DNA of 41,610 nucleotides from Candidatus Adlerbacteria bacterium (GCA_003135635.1 PLCJ01000001.1:174155-215764); one strand, 5' to 3'; numbered from the stretch's first letter, positions 33,407 to 41,147 are shown. Translations and numbers: made by a program. The notes: generated by a model from the sequence alone, not told the origin.

Positions 33407-33652
33407 ATGGAAAAACAAATTATTAAACGAAAAATGCTCCGCGGTGTGGTGATTTCCAATAAAATGCAACTCACCGCTGTGGTTGAAGTGTCGCGCTACG
33501 TGAAGCATCCGAAATATAAGAAATATATGAAGCGCACGAAGCATTATCACGCACACAACGAAGACAATCGCGCCAAAGAGGGGGATCTGGTTACCATTCG
33601 ATCGTCTCGTCCACTGTCTCGGCTCAAACGTTTTGAAATCGTGTTTCCCTAA
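33407..33652 (+). CDS. rpsQ: Ribosomal protein uS17
   Basis: 81 aa from ATG 33407. The track start at 33356 overlaps rpmC. OB-fold features are LRGVVISNKMQLTAVVEVSRYVKHPKYKKYM and EDNRAKEGDLVTIRSSRPLSRLKRFEIV. It is an early 16S-binding protein of the small subunit body. Confidence 0.95.
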   Translation: MEKQIIKRKMLRGVVISNKMQLTAVVEVSRYVKHPKYKKYMKRTKHYHAHNEDNRAKEGDLVTIRSSRPLSRLKRFEIVFP

Positions 33653-33661
33653 TTCACTTCC

Positions 33662-34042
33662 ATGATACAAGATCGCTCAATCGTTCGTATAGCAGATAAC
33701 TCCGGCGCAAAGCTGGGGCGGATCTTTAAAATTGTCGGCTCGTCAAAAAAACGTTATGCGGAAATCGGCGAAGTCGTGATTCTCTCGGTGCAAAGTGCCG
33801 AACCGCGCAAATCGGTAAAGAAAAAAGAAATATTGCGCGCGGTTGTCGTAAGGCAGCGCAAGCCATTCCGCCGTAAAGATGGCTCATATATTCGCTTTGA
33901 TGAAAATGCTGTCGTAATACTTGATGTCTCCGGCAAAGACAAGAAGAAACCAAAAGCGGGCAGAATCTTTGGACCAATCCCTCGGGAGCTTGCTGAACTC
34001 GGCTACCAAGCCATTATCTCCCGCGCGCCTGAAGTCGTATAG
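33662..34042 (+). CDS. rplN: Ribosomal protein uL14
   Basis: 126 aa. MIQDRSIVRIADNSGAKLGRIF at the start, VVRQRKPFRRKDGSYIRFDENAVVI in the middle and GRIFGPIPRELAELGYQAIISRAPEVV at the end are all classic uL14. It bridges the subunits and is the docking site of the silencing factor RsfS. Confidence 0.97.
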   Translation: MIQDRSIVRIADNSGAKLGRIFKIVGSSKKRYAEIGEVVILSVQSAEPRKSVKKKEILRAVVVRQRKPFRRKDGSYIRFDENAVVILDVSGKDKKKPKAGRIFGPIPRELAELGYQAIISRAPEVV

Positions 34043-34048
34043 AAGCCT

Positions 34049-34321
34049 ATGAAACTTCACGTCAAAAAAGGAGACACTGTGATCATTCTCTCCGGTAATG
34101 AAAAAGGCAAGAGCGGCAAAATCCTTGAGGCATTTCCCCGAATGGGACTGGTGGTAGTGGAGGGCATTGGGATGCGCAAAAAGCACCAAAAATCACGTCG
34201 TGAGGGACAATCAGGCCAAATCATAGACAAACGGCAGGCGATACACGCAAGTAAAGTGATGGAGATGACACTCTATAAAGAGCGTATGAAGAAAGCTCCT
34301 CGTCGGATAGAGAAGAAATAA
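34049..34321 (+). CDS. rplX: Ribosomal protein uL24
   Basis: 90 aa with a KOW motif at the N-terminus (KKGDTVIILSGNEKGKSGKILEAFP). It is shorter than E. coli uL24 (104 aa), with a basic C-terminus. It is an assembly initiator protein of the large subunit near the tunnel exit. Confidence 0.95.
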   Translation: MKLHVKKGDTVIILSGNEKGKSGKILEAFPRMGLVVVEGIGMRKKHQKSRREGQSGQIIDKRQAIHASKVMEMTLYKERMKKAPRRIEKK

Positions 34322-34325
34322 TCAT

Positions 34326-34865
34326 ATGATGAAACTCACGCAAGAAAAACAGAAGACCGCGTTTAGTGCACTCAAAAGCGATTTCTCATGGAAAAATGTT
34401 ATGCAAACGCCTTCCATAGAAAAGGTGGTGATCTCGGTCGGCGTTGGAAAAATTGCTAAAGACAAAAACAAGGTGGAGCTGATCGCCGACCGTTTGGCAA
34501 AAATCACTGGACAAAAACCAGTGAGCCGCGGCGCAAAGAAATCCGTCGCGACGTACAAAACGCGTGTTGGAGATCGTGTAGGATATCAAGTGACGCTTCG
34601 AGGTAAGCGTGCGCGCGATTTTATGAATCGTCTTATTCATATCGCACTTCCCCGCACTAAAGATTTCAAGGGTGCTACCCTTTCGGCACTCGATGAGATG
34701 GGCAACTATACTCTTGGTATAAAAGAGCACATCGTATTTCCGGAAACCACCGATGAAGAACTTAAAGATGTTTTTGGCATGGCGGTAACGATTGTAACCA
34801 CAGCAAAAAACAAAAATGAAGCGAAGGCCTACCTCGGGCATCTTGGTTTTCCATTCAAAAAGTAA
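34326..34865 (+). CDS. rplE: Ribosomal protein uL5
   Basis: 179 aa, starting two codons into a Met pair (MMKLTQEK). Signatures are MQTPSIEKVVISVGVGKIAKD near 22, KKSVATYKTRVGDRVGYQVTLRG near 75, and the C-terminal GMAVTIVTTAKNKNEAKAYL. It binds 5S rRNA in the central protuberance. It is followed by an unusual 124-bp gap with a promoter. Confidence 0.97.
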   Translation: MMKLTQEKQKTAFSALKSDFSWKNVMQTPSIEKVVISVGVGKIAKDKNKVELIADRLAKITGQKPVSRGAKKSVATYKTRVGDRVGYQVTLRGKRARDFMNRLIHIALPRTKDFKGATLSALDEMGNYTLGIKEHIVFPETTDEELKDVFGMAVTIVTTAKNKNEAKAYLGHLGFPFKK

Positions 34866-34924
34866 AGAAATAATCTTTTCTCAAAATCGGGCTTACCAGC
34901 AAGGGTTTGGAGGCTACAGAGAAA

Positions 34925-34953
34925 TTGCACTTGGGGTACCTCTGTGATATTAT
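34925..34953 (+). promoter_or_regulatory. Internal promoter before rpsN
   Basis: TTGCAC (34925-34930), 17-bp spacer, TATTAT (34948-34953). Same -35 box as the rplC promoter. It lies in the 124-bp gap between rplE and rpsN. Expected start near 34960. Confidence 0.75.
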
Positions 34954-34960
34954 CGCCCGT

Positions 34961-34980
34961 AAGGCCGGCGTGGCCTTTTT
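34961..34980 (+). promoter_or_regulatory. Hairpin with T-run at the rpsN transcript start
   Basis: AAGGCC-ggcgt-GGCCTT followed by TTT. It starts at about +1 of the predicted transcript and ends 9 nt before the ATG. The form resembles an intrinsic terminator or pause hairpin, parallel to the ones before rpsS and 16S. Confidence 0.55.
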
Positions 34981-34989
34981 GTGTAAGAT

Positions 34990-35175
34990 ATGGCAAAAAA
35001 ATCAACCATTGCACGCTCAAATCGTCCTCCGAAGTTTGCTTCACGAGTAGTTCGGCGCTGTTTTCGGTGTGGACGTAAACGTGCGTTCATGCGCGACTTT
35101 GGCATGTGTCGTCTTTGTTTTCGTGAAGCGGCAAACGAAGGTCTTATTCCCGGTATTCACAAATCATCCTGGTAA
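34990..35175 (+). CDS. rpsN: Ribosomal protein uS14, zinc-binding type
   Basis: 61 aa, the short form. The zinc ribbon [20 protein letters not shown] contains both CxxC pairs, and the end [17 protein letters not shown] is typical. It binds in the small subunit head. Its expression may be separately driven by the promoter in the gap upstream. Confidence 0.97.
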   Translation: MAKKSTIARSNRPPKFASRVVRRCFRCGRKRAFMRDFGMCRLCFREAANEGLIPGIHKSSW

Positions 35176-35180
35176 ATACT

Positions 35181-35567
35181 ATGGTAACTGATCCCATCGC
35201 AGACCTCCTCGTTCGCCTCCAAAACGCATCTCGTGTGGGCCATATCCGCATGTCTCTTCCTTCCTCCAAGATCAAGGTGGCTATTGCTCAAGTCCTCGAG
35301 CGGGAAGGGTATATTGCTGAAATAGAAAAATCAAAAAAACCTAACTCGCTTTCTTTGATGCTGGCATACAAAAATGGCCGACCTGCAGTTTCCGGTTTTA
35401 AACGTATCTCCAAGCTTTCCCGCCGGATGTATACGGGGGTACACGATATACGACCCGTGAAGCGCGGACACGGACTTCTGGTGCTTTCCACTCCTGCCGG
35501 CGTCATCACGGGCAAACAGGCCCGTGAGAAACGTGTCGGTGGCGAGGTCTTATTTGAAATTTGGTAA
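35181..35567 (+). CDS. rpsH: Ribosomal protein uS8
   Basis: 128 aa. VTDPIADLLVRLQNASRVGH at the start and GLLVLSTPAGVITGKQAREKRVGGEVLFEIW at the end are diagnostic. It binds the central domain of 16S rRNA. In E. coli it represses the spc operon at the uL5 mRNA. No obvious mimic was identified here. Confidence 0.97.
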   Translation: MVTDPIADLLVRLQNASRVGHIRMSLPSSKIKVAIAQVLEREGYIAEIEKSKKPNSLSLMLAYKNGRPAVSGFKRISKLSRRMYTGVHDIRPVKRGHGLLVLSTPAGVITGKQAREKRVGGEVLFEIW

Positions 35568-35572
35568 TACGT

Positions 35573-36106
35573 ATGTCAAGACTCGCAAAAAGACCTATTG
35601 TGGTGCCGCCCAAAACCAAAGTATCTGTTTCGGAGCAGGTGGTGCGCGTACAAGGACCAAAAGGTACGCTCACGCGAACATTTAACCGCCATGTCTCCGT
35701 TGAAGTAGGCGCTGAGGGGGTGCAGGTCTCCCCAAGAAATACAACCATCGAAGCGCGGGCATCCCTTGGCACCTATGCATCACACATAAAAAATATGCTC
35801 CAGGGCGTGAATGAAGGTTTTAGCAAAAAACTTCTCATTGACGGTGTGGGATTTAAGTGGGAAGTTGCGGGCAAGAATCTTAACCTCTCTTTGGGATTTT
35901 CTCATCCGGTTCGGGCAGCTATCCCCGAAGGGCTTACGGTTACTGTTGAAAAAAATATGCTCACGGTAGTTGGCTTTGACAAAGAACTGGTGGGGCAGTT
36001 TGCTGCAAACATTCATGCGCTTAAGAAACCGGAGCCCTATAAAGGGAAAGGTATTCGCTACGAAGGCGAAGTAATACGACGCAAACAAGGAAAGAAGGCA
36101 ACCTAA
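35573..36106 (+). CDS. rplF: Ribosomal protein uL6
   Basis: 177 aa from ATG 35573. The track's TTG at 35561 overlaps rpsH. MSRLAKRPIVVPPKTKVSVS at the start and the C-terminal signature PEPYKGKGIRYEGEVIRRKQGKK are present. It lies at the base of the L7/L12 stalk near the factor-binding site. Confidence 0.97.
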   Translation: MSRLAKRPIVVPPKTKVSVSEQVVRVQGPKGTLTRTFNRHVSVEVGAEGVQVSPRNTTIEARASLGTYASHIKNMLQGVNEGFSKKLLIDGVGFKWEVAGKNLNLSLGFSHPVRAAIPEGLTVTVEKNMLTVVGFDKELVGQFAANIHALKKPEPYKGKGIRYEGEVIRRKQGKKAT

Positions 36107-36107
36107 T

Positions 36108-36455
36108 ATGAACCGCATACACGCCAAGCAAATTAATAAACAACGTCGGCAGAATCGTGTTCGTGCACGCATTGTGGGTACCGCTGAGCGCCCGCGTCTT
36201 TCGGTGCACAAATCTAACCGCTATCTTCAGGCACAAATTATCAATGACACGAAAGGCACCACACTCGTATCGGGAAGTACCCGTGAATGGGAAGATAAGA
36301 AAATAGACAGCGCAAAAAAACTCGGCGAAGAAATTGCAAAACGCGCAAAAACGGCCGGAATACGTACAGTAGTATTTGATCGCGGAGGGTTTCGCTATAC
36401 CGGCCGCGTGGCAACCCTTGCTGCGGCGGCGCGTCTCGGTGGCCTTAAATTTTAA
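36108..36455 (+). CDS. rplR: Ribosomal protein uL18
   Basis: 115 aa. RRQNRVRARIVGTAERPRLSVHKSNRYLQAQIIND at the start and VVFDRGGFRYTGRVATLAAAARLGGLKF at the end are family hallmarks. It binds 5S rRNA. It starts one base after the rplF stop codon. Confidence 0.97.
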   Translation: MNRIHAKQINKQRRQNRVRARIVGTAERPRLSVHKSNRYLQAQIINDTKGTTLVSGSTREWEDKKIDSAKKLGEEIAKRAKTAGIRTVVFDRGGFRYTGRVATLAAAARLGGLKF

Positions 36456-36461
36456 TTACTT

Positions 36462-37061
36462 ATGGATGAGGAAACAACACAAGAAGTAACTCTAGAGACG
36501 GAGCCTCCTGAGGTAGTAGTGGAGAAAATTCCGGATGCCATTCCTGTTGAGGAGAAAAGTAAACGCATGCCACGACGGGGTGGCCGCGGTGGTCGCCCGA
36601 ACCGTTCCTCTGCGCGAGCGCCTCGGGTGCGCAGTGAGTTTGATCAAAAAATCATCAAGATTCGTCGAGTGGCGCGCGTAGTCGCAGGTGGACGGCGCTT
36701 TTCTTTCTCAGTCGCTATTATCATCGGTAATCGAAAAGGCAAAGTAGGCGTCGGCCTCGGTAAGGCGGGAGACACGACTCTTGCGATTGATAAAGCGGTT
36801 AGGGACGCTAAAAAACACCTCATCACCATACACCTTACAAAAGATAATTCTATTGTGCATGATGTATCGGCAAAGTATTGCGCGTCGCGCGTTATACTCA
36901 TGCCAGCGCCCGGCCACAGCCTTATTGCCGGCTCCTCAGTGCGCCATGTGCTTGAGCTTGCCGGTATTACCAATGCGGTTGCAAAGCTTCACTCTGGCAG
37001 TAAGAATGGTCTCAATAACGCCCGAGCAACAATCAAAGCGCTCTCTACCCTCAAGGCCTAA
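36462..37061 (+). CDS. rpsE: Ribosomal protein uS5 with N-terminal extension
   Basis: 199 aa against about 166 in E. coli. The first ~55 residues are an added acidic stretch (MDEETTQEVTLETEPPEVVV) followed by an Arg/Gly-rich linker (RMPRRGGRGGRPNRSS). The core begins with FDQKIIKIRRVARVVAGGRRFSFSV and contains VGVGLGKAGDTTLAIDKAV. It sits at the mRNA entry and takes part in decoding fidelity. The gene after it should be rpmD (uL30) in most bacteria but is rplO here, as is normal in CPR genomes. Confidence 0.96.
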   Translation: MDEETTQEVTLETEPPEVVVEKIPDAIPVEEKSKRMPRRGGRGGRPNRSSARAPRVRSEFDQKIIKIRRVARVVAGGRRFSFSVAIIIGNRKGKVGVGLGKAGDTTLAIDKAVRDAKKHLITIHLTKDNSIVHDVSAKYCASRVILMPAPGHSLIAGSSVRHVLELAGITNAVAKLHSGSKNGLNNARATIKALSTLKA

Positions 37062-37070
37062 ATACGTCAT

Positions 37071-37514
37071 ATGCAACTTAATCAACTCAAAAGAAAAGTA
37101 GCCAATAAGGGCCCGAAACGCGTTGGTCGTGGAGGTCTTCGGGGCAAGACATCAGGCCGGGGCACCAAGGGTCAGAAAGCTCGTGCAGGTCACCGTATTC
37201 GCCCGGATATCAGGGAGACTCTTAAAAAGCTTCCGAAGTTGCGCGGGCGGGGTCGCCAGTCTCTCAAAAGCATCAAAAAAAAGACCGCAGTAGTGAACGT
37301 TTCCTTACTTGAAAGCGCGTTTGCCGCGGGAGATACGATTACTCCAGCACTTCTTCTTGAGCGTGGAGTAGTGCGTGCGCGCCGTGGCAGGATGCCGATC
37401 GTAAAGATTCTCGCTGAGGGCGAGCTTACGAAGAAATTTATCATCAGCGGATGCGCAATTTCTGAAAGTGCAAAAGAAAAAATAGAAAAAGTGGGTGGCT
37501 CCATAGCGCTGTAG
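37071..37514 (+). CDS. rplO: Ribosomal protein uL15
   Basis: 147 aa. The Gly/Arg-rich N-terminus (GPKRVGRGGLRGKTSGRGTKGQKARAGH) and the C-terminal domain with ILAEGELTKKFIISGCAISESAKEKIEKVGG are standard. A late-binding large subunit protein. It follows rpsE directly, with no uL30 gene between. Confidence 0.97.
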   Translation: MQLNQLKRKVANKGPKRVGRGGLRGKTSGRGTKGQKARAGHRIRPDIRETLKKLPKLRGRGRQSLKSIKKKTAVVNVSLLESAFAAGDTITPALLLERGVVRARRGRMPIVKILAEGELTKKFIISGCAISESAKEKIEKVGGSIAL

Positions 37515-37526
37515 TTATTTCTTTTC

Positions 37527-38798
37527 ATGAACAATTTCGCTCAAAAACTTACCCTGGTACTTTCAGATTCAGCGCTTCGCGGTCGCTTATTGTTTGTGCT
37601 TGCAATTCTCGCAATCTTTCGCGCGCTTGCAGCTATCCCCATTCCTGGCATCAACGCGACCGAGCTACAACTTTTTTTCAATAACAATCAATTTTTCGGC
37701 CTCCTTAACTTATTTTCAGGAGGCGGACTCTCCAACCTTTCCATTGTCATGTTAGGGGTGGGTCCGTATATCACCGCCTCGATCATTCTGCAGCTTCTCA
37801 CCATGCTCGTCCCACAGCTCAAGGCGCTCTATCAAGAAGAAGGGGAATCGGGACGGCAAAAGTTTTCTATGTATACGCGTTTTTTGACGCTCCCCATTGC
37901 GCTTATTCAAGGAGTGAGTTTCCTTCTTATTTTGCAACGGGAGGGTATTATGCCGTCGCTCACCCCGTTTCAGTTTGGAATAAATCTTTTGGTTATTACG
38001 GGGGGTGCCATGCTTATGATGTGGCTCGGCGAGCTTATCTCTGAGTTTGGTCTTGGCAACGGTGTTTCCGTGCTCATCTTTGCGGGCATTGTTGCGCGCA
38101 TCCCTCGCGCTGCCAGTCAGTTGCTGTTCTCCTATGATCCGACACAGATCCCGGTGTATATAGCGTTTCTAGCTGCCGCAATCGCGGTTGTTGCTGCGGT
38201 TGTATTTATTACTGAGGCTGAACGTCCGATTCCGGTGACCTATGCCAAACGGATCAGAGGCATGAAACTCTTTGGTGGACAATCTACCTATCTTCCTTTG
38301 CGGCTCAATCAGGCGGGAGTTATTCCCATTATTTTTGCACTCTCCCTTCTCCTTATTCCTCAGATGGCGGCGACTTTTTTCTCCACCGCTTCCCAACCCG
38401 TGGTGGCCCATGTGGCAAGTCTCGTTTTGGGATGGTTTCAAAATCTGACCATATACGGAGCCCTCTATTTTATTTTTGTCTTCTTCTTTACCTACTTCTA
38501 CACCGCAGTAACGTTTGATCCACATCTCATCGCAGAAAATCTGCAGAAAAATGGTGCATTTATTCCCGGCGTACGCCCGGGAGGTTCAACTGAGGAGCAC
38601 CTGGGCAAAGTGATTACCCGTATCACGCTTGTGGGGGCTCTTTTTCTTGGTCTCATCGCGGTGTTGCCTATCGTCATGCAATCATTCACGAATATCCAAC
38701 AGCTCACTATTGGTGGCACAGCGCTCCTCATTGTGGTCTCAGTTGTTCTTGACCTGGCGCGGCGTATTGATGCGCAGATCTCCATTCGCGAATATTAA
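37527..38798 (+). CDS. secY: Protein translocase subunit SecY
   Basis: 423 aa with ten predicted membrane helices. Conserved segments are ALAAIPIPGINATELQ near 35, MLGVGPYITASIILQLLTMLVPQ near 75 (pore and lateral gate), ERPIPVTYAKRIRG near 232 (cytosolic loop), YFYTAVTFDPHLIAENLQKNGAFIPGVRPG near 325, and the C-terminal ARRIDAQISIREY. It is the protein-conducting channel. SecD and SecF, encoded at 6428-8663, serve the same translocon. Confidence 0.97.
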   Translation: MNNFAQKLTLVLSDSALRGRLLFVLAILAIFRALAAIPIPGINATELQLFFNNNQFFGLLNLFSGGGLSNLSIVMLGVGPYITASIILQLLTMLVPQLKALYQEEGESGRQKFSMYTRFLTLPIALIQGVSFLLILQREGIMPSLTPFQFGINLLVITGGAMLMMWLGELISEFGLGNGVSVLIFAGIVARIPRAASQLLFSYDPTQIPVYIAFLAAAIAVVAAVVFITEAERPIPVTYAKRIRGMKLFGGQSTYLPLRLNQAGVIPIIFALSLLLIPQMAATFFSTASQPVVAHVASLVLGWFQNLTIYGALYFIFVFFFTYFYTAVTFDPHLIAENLQKNGAFIPGVRPGGSTEEHLGKVITRITLVGALFLGLIAVLPIVMQSFTNIQQLTIGGTALLIVVSVVLDLARRIDAQISIREY

Positions 38799-38801
38799 TC
38801 C

Positions 38802-39374
38802 ATGAAAGGGAAACTCATTCTCGTTATCGGTCCCTCCGGTAGTGGGAAGAGTGTACTACTCGCTTATCTGCGCACGGCCCTGCCAGATATTGTCTTTCCG
38901 GTCTCCTATACTACTCGTCTACCCCGGCCTGGGGAAAGGGATGGAGTGACCTATCACTTTATAAGCGAAGAGGAATTTCAGACCCATGTTGCCCAGGGCG
39001 AGTTTCTGGAATGGGCGAACTACGGAGGAAACCACTATGGAACTTTGCAGTCACAGATTTTGCCCCAATTGGCGCGAGGGAAAGTGATCGTGCGGGAAAT
39101 GGAAGTACAAGGGGCCCACCAAGTACAAAAAGAGCTCCCACCGGAGCAACTTGCGATTATTTTTATCAACGCAGGAAGTTGGGAAGAATCCCAGCGTCGC
39201 ATACGCACCCGCGCACCCATATCAGACGGAGAACTTATGGCACGACGCAGACATTACGAAGATGAAATGGGTTTTATGCAAAAAGCATCTCGGGTCATAG
39301 AAAATCCTGACGGAAGGATTGAAAAAGCAAAAGAGGAATTCCTTAAAGCGGTCCGTGAACTTTCGCTACAATAG
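38802..39374 (+). CDS. gmk: Guanylate kinase
   Basis: 190 aa. P-loop GPSGSGKSVL at ~10-19, then the GMP-binding SYTTRLPRPGERDGVTYHF at ~38-56 and EFLEWANYGGNHYGT near 73, all diagnostic of guanylate kinase rather than adenylate kinase. It phosphorylates GMP to GDP with ATP. It starts 3 bp after secY, where most bacteria have adk. Here adk follows, so a second nucleotide kinase has been inserted into this conserved operon. Confidence 0.95.
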   Translation: MKGKLILVIGPSGSGKSVLLAYLRTALPDIVFPVSYTTRLPRPGERDGVTYHFISEEEFQTHVAQGEFLEWANYGGNHYGTLQSQILPQLARGKVIVREMEVQGAHQVQKELPPEQLAIIFINAGSWEESQRRIRTRAPISDGELMARRRHYEDEMGFMQKASRVIENPDGRIEKAKEEFLKAVRELSLQ

Positions 39375-39398
39375 CATCAGCGTAGCCTTTGTCGTACA

Positions 39399-40001
39399 AT
39401 GGCGGATGTGAATCAGCTGACCGTTATCATTGCAGGACCACAAGGTAGCGGAAAAGATACCCAAGTCGATCTGTTGAAGTCCTATCTCACTGAGCACGAC
39501 CCCTCTCGTCCTGCAGTGCATTTTGATGCAGGGTCGGCACTCAGAAAATTCACGGAAGAAGACGGCTACACACAAGACATTGTCAAAATGTCCTTAGTGC
39601 GAGGAGAGTTGCAACCCATGTTTGTTCTTGCCCACGTCATGTCTACATTTTTCATAACCTCGATGCGGGGGAATGAACACCTTTTGGTAAGTGGATTTCC
39701 GCGCAGCGAGGATCAGCTGCTGCTTTTTAATTCAGCCATGAAATTTTATAAGCGAGAGTCCCCGGTACTTCTCTACTTCACACTTCCCGAAAAAATTTCA
39801 CTTGAGCGCCTTCTAAAGCGCGGCCGCGCCGATGACACGGCTGAAAGCATCCGCGCTCGCCTAGGCTGGACGCGTGAGCAGACTCTTCCAGTTATTGAAG
39901 AATTTCAGAAAAATCCTGCTTACACATATATTGAAATTGATGCCACGCCGACGATTGAAATAATCCACCGCGATATTTTAAATAAACTCAACCTCGCATG
40001 A
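39399..40001 (+). CDS. adk: Adenylate kinase (short LID form)
   Basis: 200 aa. P-loop AGPQGSGKDTQVD near 13, AMP-binding VSGFPRSEDQ near 93, and KRGRADDTAESIRARLGW near 140. The segment between the two Arg motifs is short, so this is the variant lacking the long LID, and there is no Zn-binding Cys set. It converts ATP and AMP to two ADP. It overlaps map by four bases (ATGA), indicating coupled translation. Confidence 0.92.
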   Translation: MADVNQLTVIIAGPQGSGKDTQVDLLKSYLTEHDPSRPAVHFDAGSALRKFTEEDGYTQDIVKMSLVRGELQPMFVLAHVMSTFFITSMRGNEHLLVSGFPRSEDQLLLFNSAMKFYKRESPVLLYFTLPEKISLERLLKRGRADDTAESIRARLGWTREQTLPVIEEFQKNPAYTYIEIDATPTIEIIHRDILNKLNLA

Positions 40002-40759
40002 TCGCTCAAACGAAAGAGGACATAGAGAGACTTCGCGTAGGCGGAAAGCTCCTTGCTGATGCGCTACGCGCTACAGCCACACTCGTTTTTTCTGGGCAAA
40101 CAACGGCGGCGCTTGACCTATACGCGGAGAAATACATCCGCGATGGTGGGGGTGTTCCTTCATTTTTGGGCTATAAGCCGCACGAGGCACGTACACCCTT
40201 TCCTGCGGCACTGTGTGTCTCTATAAACGACGAGATTGTCCACGGTATTCCCTCTGAAGGACGCACAGTACAGGAAGGAGATATTGTTTCACTTGATTTG
40301 GGTCTCTCTTATCAAGGAATATTTGTAGACTCAGCGCTCAGCTTGTGTGTGGGGGAGTGTGATGCAGGAGCAAAAAAACTTATCGCAGCGACACAAGAAG
40401 CAATACAAAAAGGCATTGCCACATGCCGCGTGGGAGGGCATATCGGCGACATCGGCGCAGCTGTCAAAGAGGTTGCGGAGCGATATAACTTTTCTGTGGT
40501 GCAGGACCTCGGCGGTCATGCCGTAGGTAAGGCGGTCCACGAACATCCGTTTATTCCAAATGAAGGAGTAGTCGGTGAGGGCGAGAATATACTCGAAGGG
40601 ATGGTCCTTGCGATTGAGCCCATGTTGGCAGAAGGAAAAGGTGCCATCGTACTTCTTTCAGACGGCTGGACATGCAGTACCCGTGATCACTCCCGCGCAG
40701 CGCATTTTGAACATACAATTCTTGTGGGGAAGCAGGGATGCGAGATCGTAACTTCATAA
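39998..40759 (+). CDS. map: Methionine aminopeptidase, type I
   Basis: 253 aa. All five metal ligands can be placed: Asp in VSLDLGLSY, Asp in FVDSALSL, His in GGHAVGKAVHEHP, Glu in AIEPMLAEG and Glu in HFEHTILVG. A substrate His lies in EIVHGIPS. It removes the initiator Met from nascent proteins at the ribosome. It is the last gene of the operon; infA, rpmJ and the alpha operon genes that often follow are absent. Confidence 0.97.
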   Translation: MIAQTKEDIERLRVGGKLLADALRATATLVFSGQTTAALDLYAEKYIRDGGGVPSFLGYKPHEARTPFPAALCVSINDEIVHGIPSEGRTVQEGDIVSLDLGLSYQGIFVDSALSLCVGECDAGAKKLIAATQEAIQKGIATCRVGGHIGDIGAAVKEVAERYNFSVVQDLGGHAVGKAVHEHPFIPNEGVVGEGENILEGMVLAIEPMLAEGKGAIVLLSDGWTCSTRDHSRAAHFEHTILVGKQGCEIVTS

Positions 40760-40771
40760 CCCAATCTCAAA

Positions 40772-40799
40772 TTGACAAGATATGTGTTGAAACTATAGT
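40772..40799 (+). promoter_or_regulatory. Strong promoter of a small RNA after map
   Basis: TTGACA (40772-40777), 16-bp spacer, TATAGT (40794-40799): a near-consensus sigma-70 type promoter directly after the map stop. Expected start about 40806. Confidence 0.75.
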
Positions 40800-40805
40800 A
40801 GGTGC

Positions 40806-40979
40806 GGGAAGTGAAGGGAAGGGGGTCTTAACCTCACCCTCTCACCCTTTCCGAGTTAAGCGGCGGTATCACGTACACCTGCCCCGATGCTTGGGAGAGT
40901 TGCGGATGGCTCTTACTTCCCTACCTTTCTTTCTCCGCGACCGTCCTAGAGCAAATCGCTCAGAGGGCGGTTTTTTTAT
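40806..40979 (+). ncRNA. Putative structured small RNA (~174 nt), possibly 6S-like
   Basis: It is bounded by its own promoter and an intrinsic terminator. The 5' and 3' parts are complementary: GCGG (40804-40807) with CCGC (40935-40938), and AGGGAAG (40815-40821) with CTTCCCT (40916-40922). An internal CTTAAC/GTTAAG stem lies at 40827-40832 and 40855-40860. A rod with an interrupted stem and this length resembles 6S RNA, but no conserved 6S sequence was verified. The 81-aa track ORF covering it starts inside map and looks non-coding. Confidence 0.5.
40940..40977 (+). terminator. Intrinsic terminator after map and the small RNA
   Basis: ACCGTCC/GGGCGGT (40940-40946, 40965-40971, one G-U pair) with inner GAGC/GCTC, followed by seven T. 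It ends the small RNA and probably any read-through from the ribosomal operon. Confidence 0.85.
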
Positions 40980-41049
40980 GTAAACATCCGTGTCCTCATT
41001 CCTAAATAGTGGATACATATCTGCCGCACAATTATATAGATATATAACC

Positions 41050-41077
41050 TTGACTGGCATTTTTTTTCCGCTATACT
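41050..41077 (+). promoter_or_regulatory. rRNA operon promoter with AT-rich upstream tract
   Basis: TTGACT (41050-41055), 16-bp spacer with a T8 run, TATACT (41072-41077). An AT-rich UP-element-like tract (AATTATATAGATATATAA, about 41030-41047) precedes it. Expected start about 41084. Confidence 0.8.
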
Positions 41078-41086
41078 GAATCTCCT

Positions 41087-41107
41087 GTCGCCGAGTGGCG
41101 GCTTTTT
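41087..41107 (+). promoter_or_regulatory. Hairpin with T-run at the rRNA transcript start
   Basis: GTCGCC-gagt-GGCGGC (one G-U pair) followed by TTTTT, beginning about +4 of the predicted rRNA precursor. It has the same form as the hairpins before rpsS and rpsN. Confidence 0.5.
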
Positions 41108-41135
41108 ATGCTCAAGAGCGTAGAAAAACAGTACC

Positions 41136-41147
41136 GATCTTTGACAC
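41136..41147 (+). promoter_or_regulatory. boxA-like antitermination element in the 16S leader
   Basis: GATCTTTGACAC resembles the boxA element (TGCTCTTTAACA) that recruits NusB/NusE in rRNA leaders. It is about 130 nt upstream of 16S. Further down, CAAGAGAAA/TTTCTCTTG (41208-41216, 41222-41230) and AGACAG/CTGTCT (41248-41264) could serve precursor processing. Confidence 0.5.

Noticed and set aside
40738-40983. 81-aa ORF after map
   Set aside because: Its start lies inside map and it runs through a promoter, a structured segment and a terminator. Better explained as non-coding RNA.
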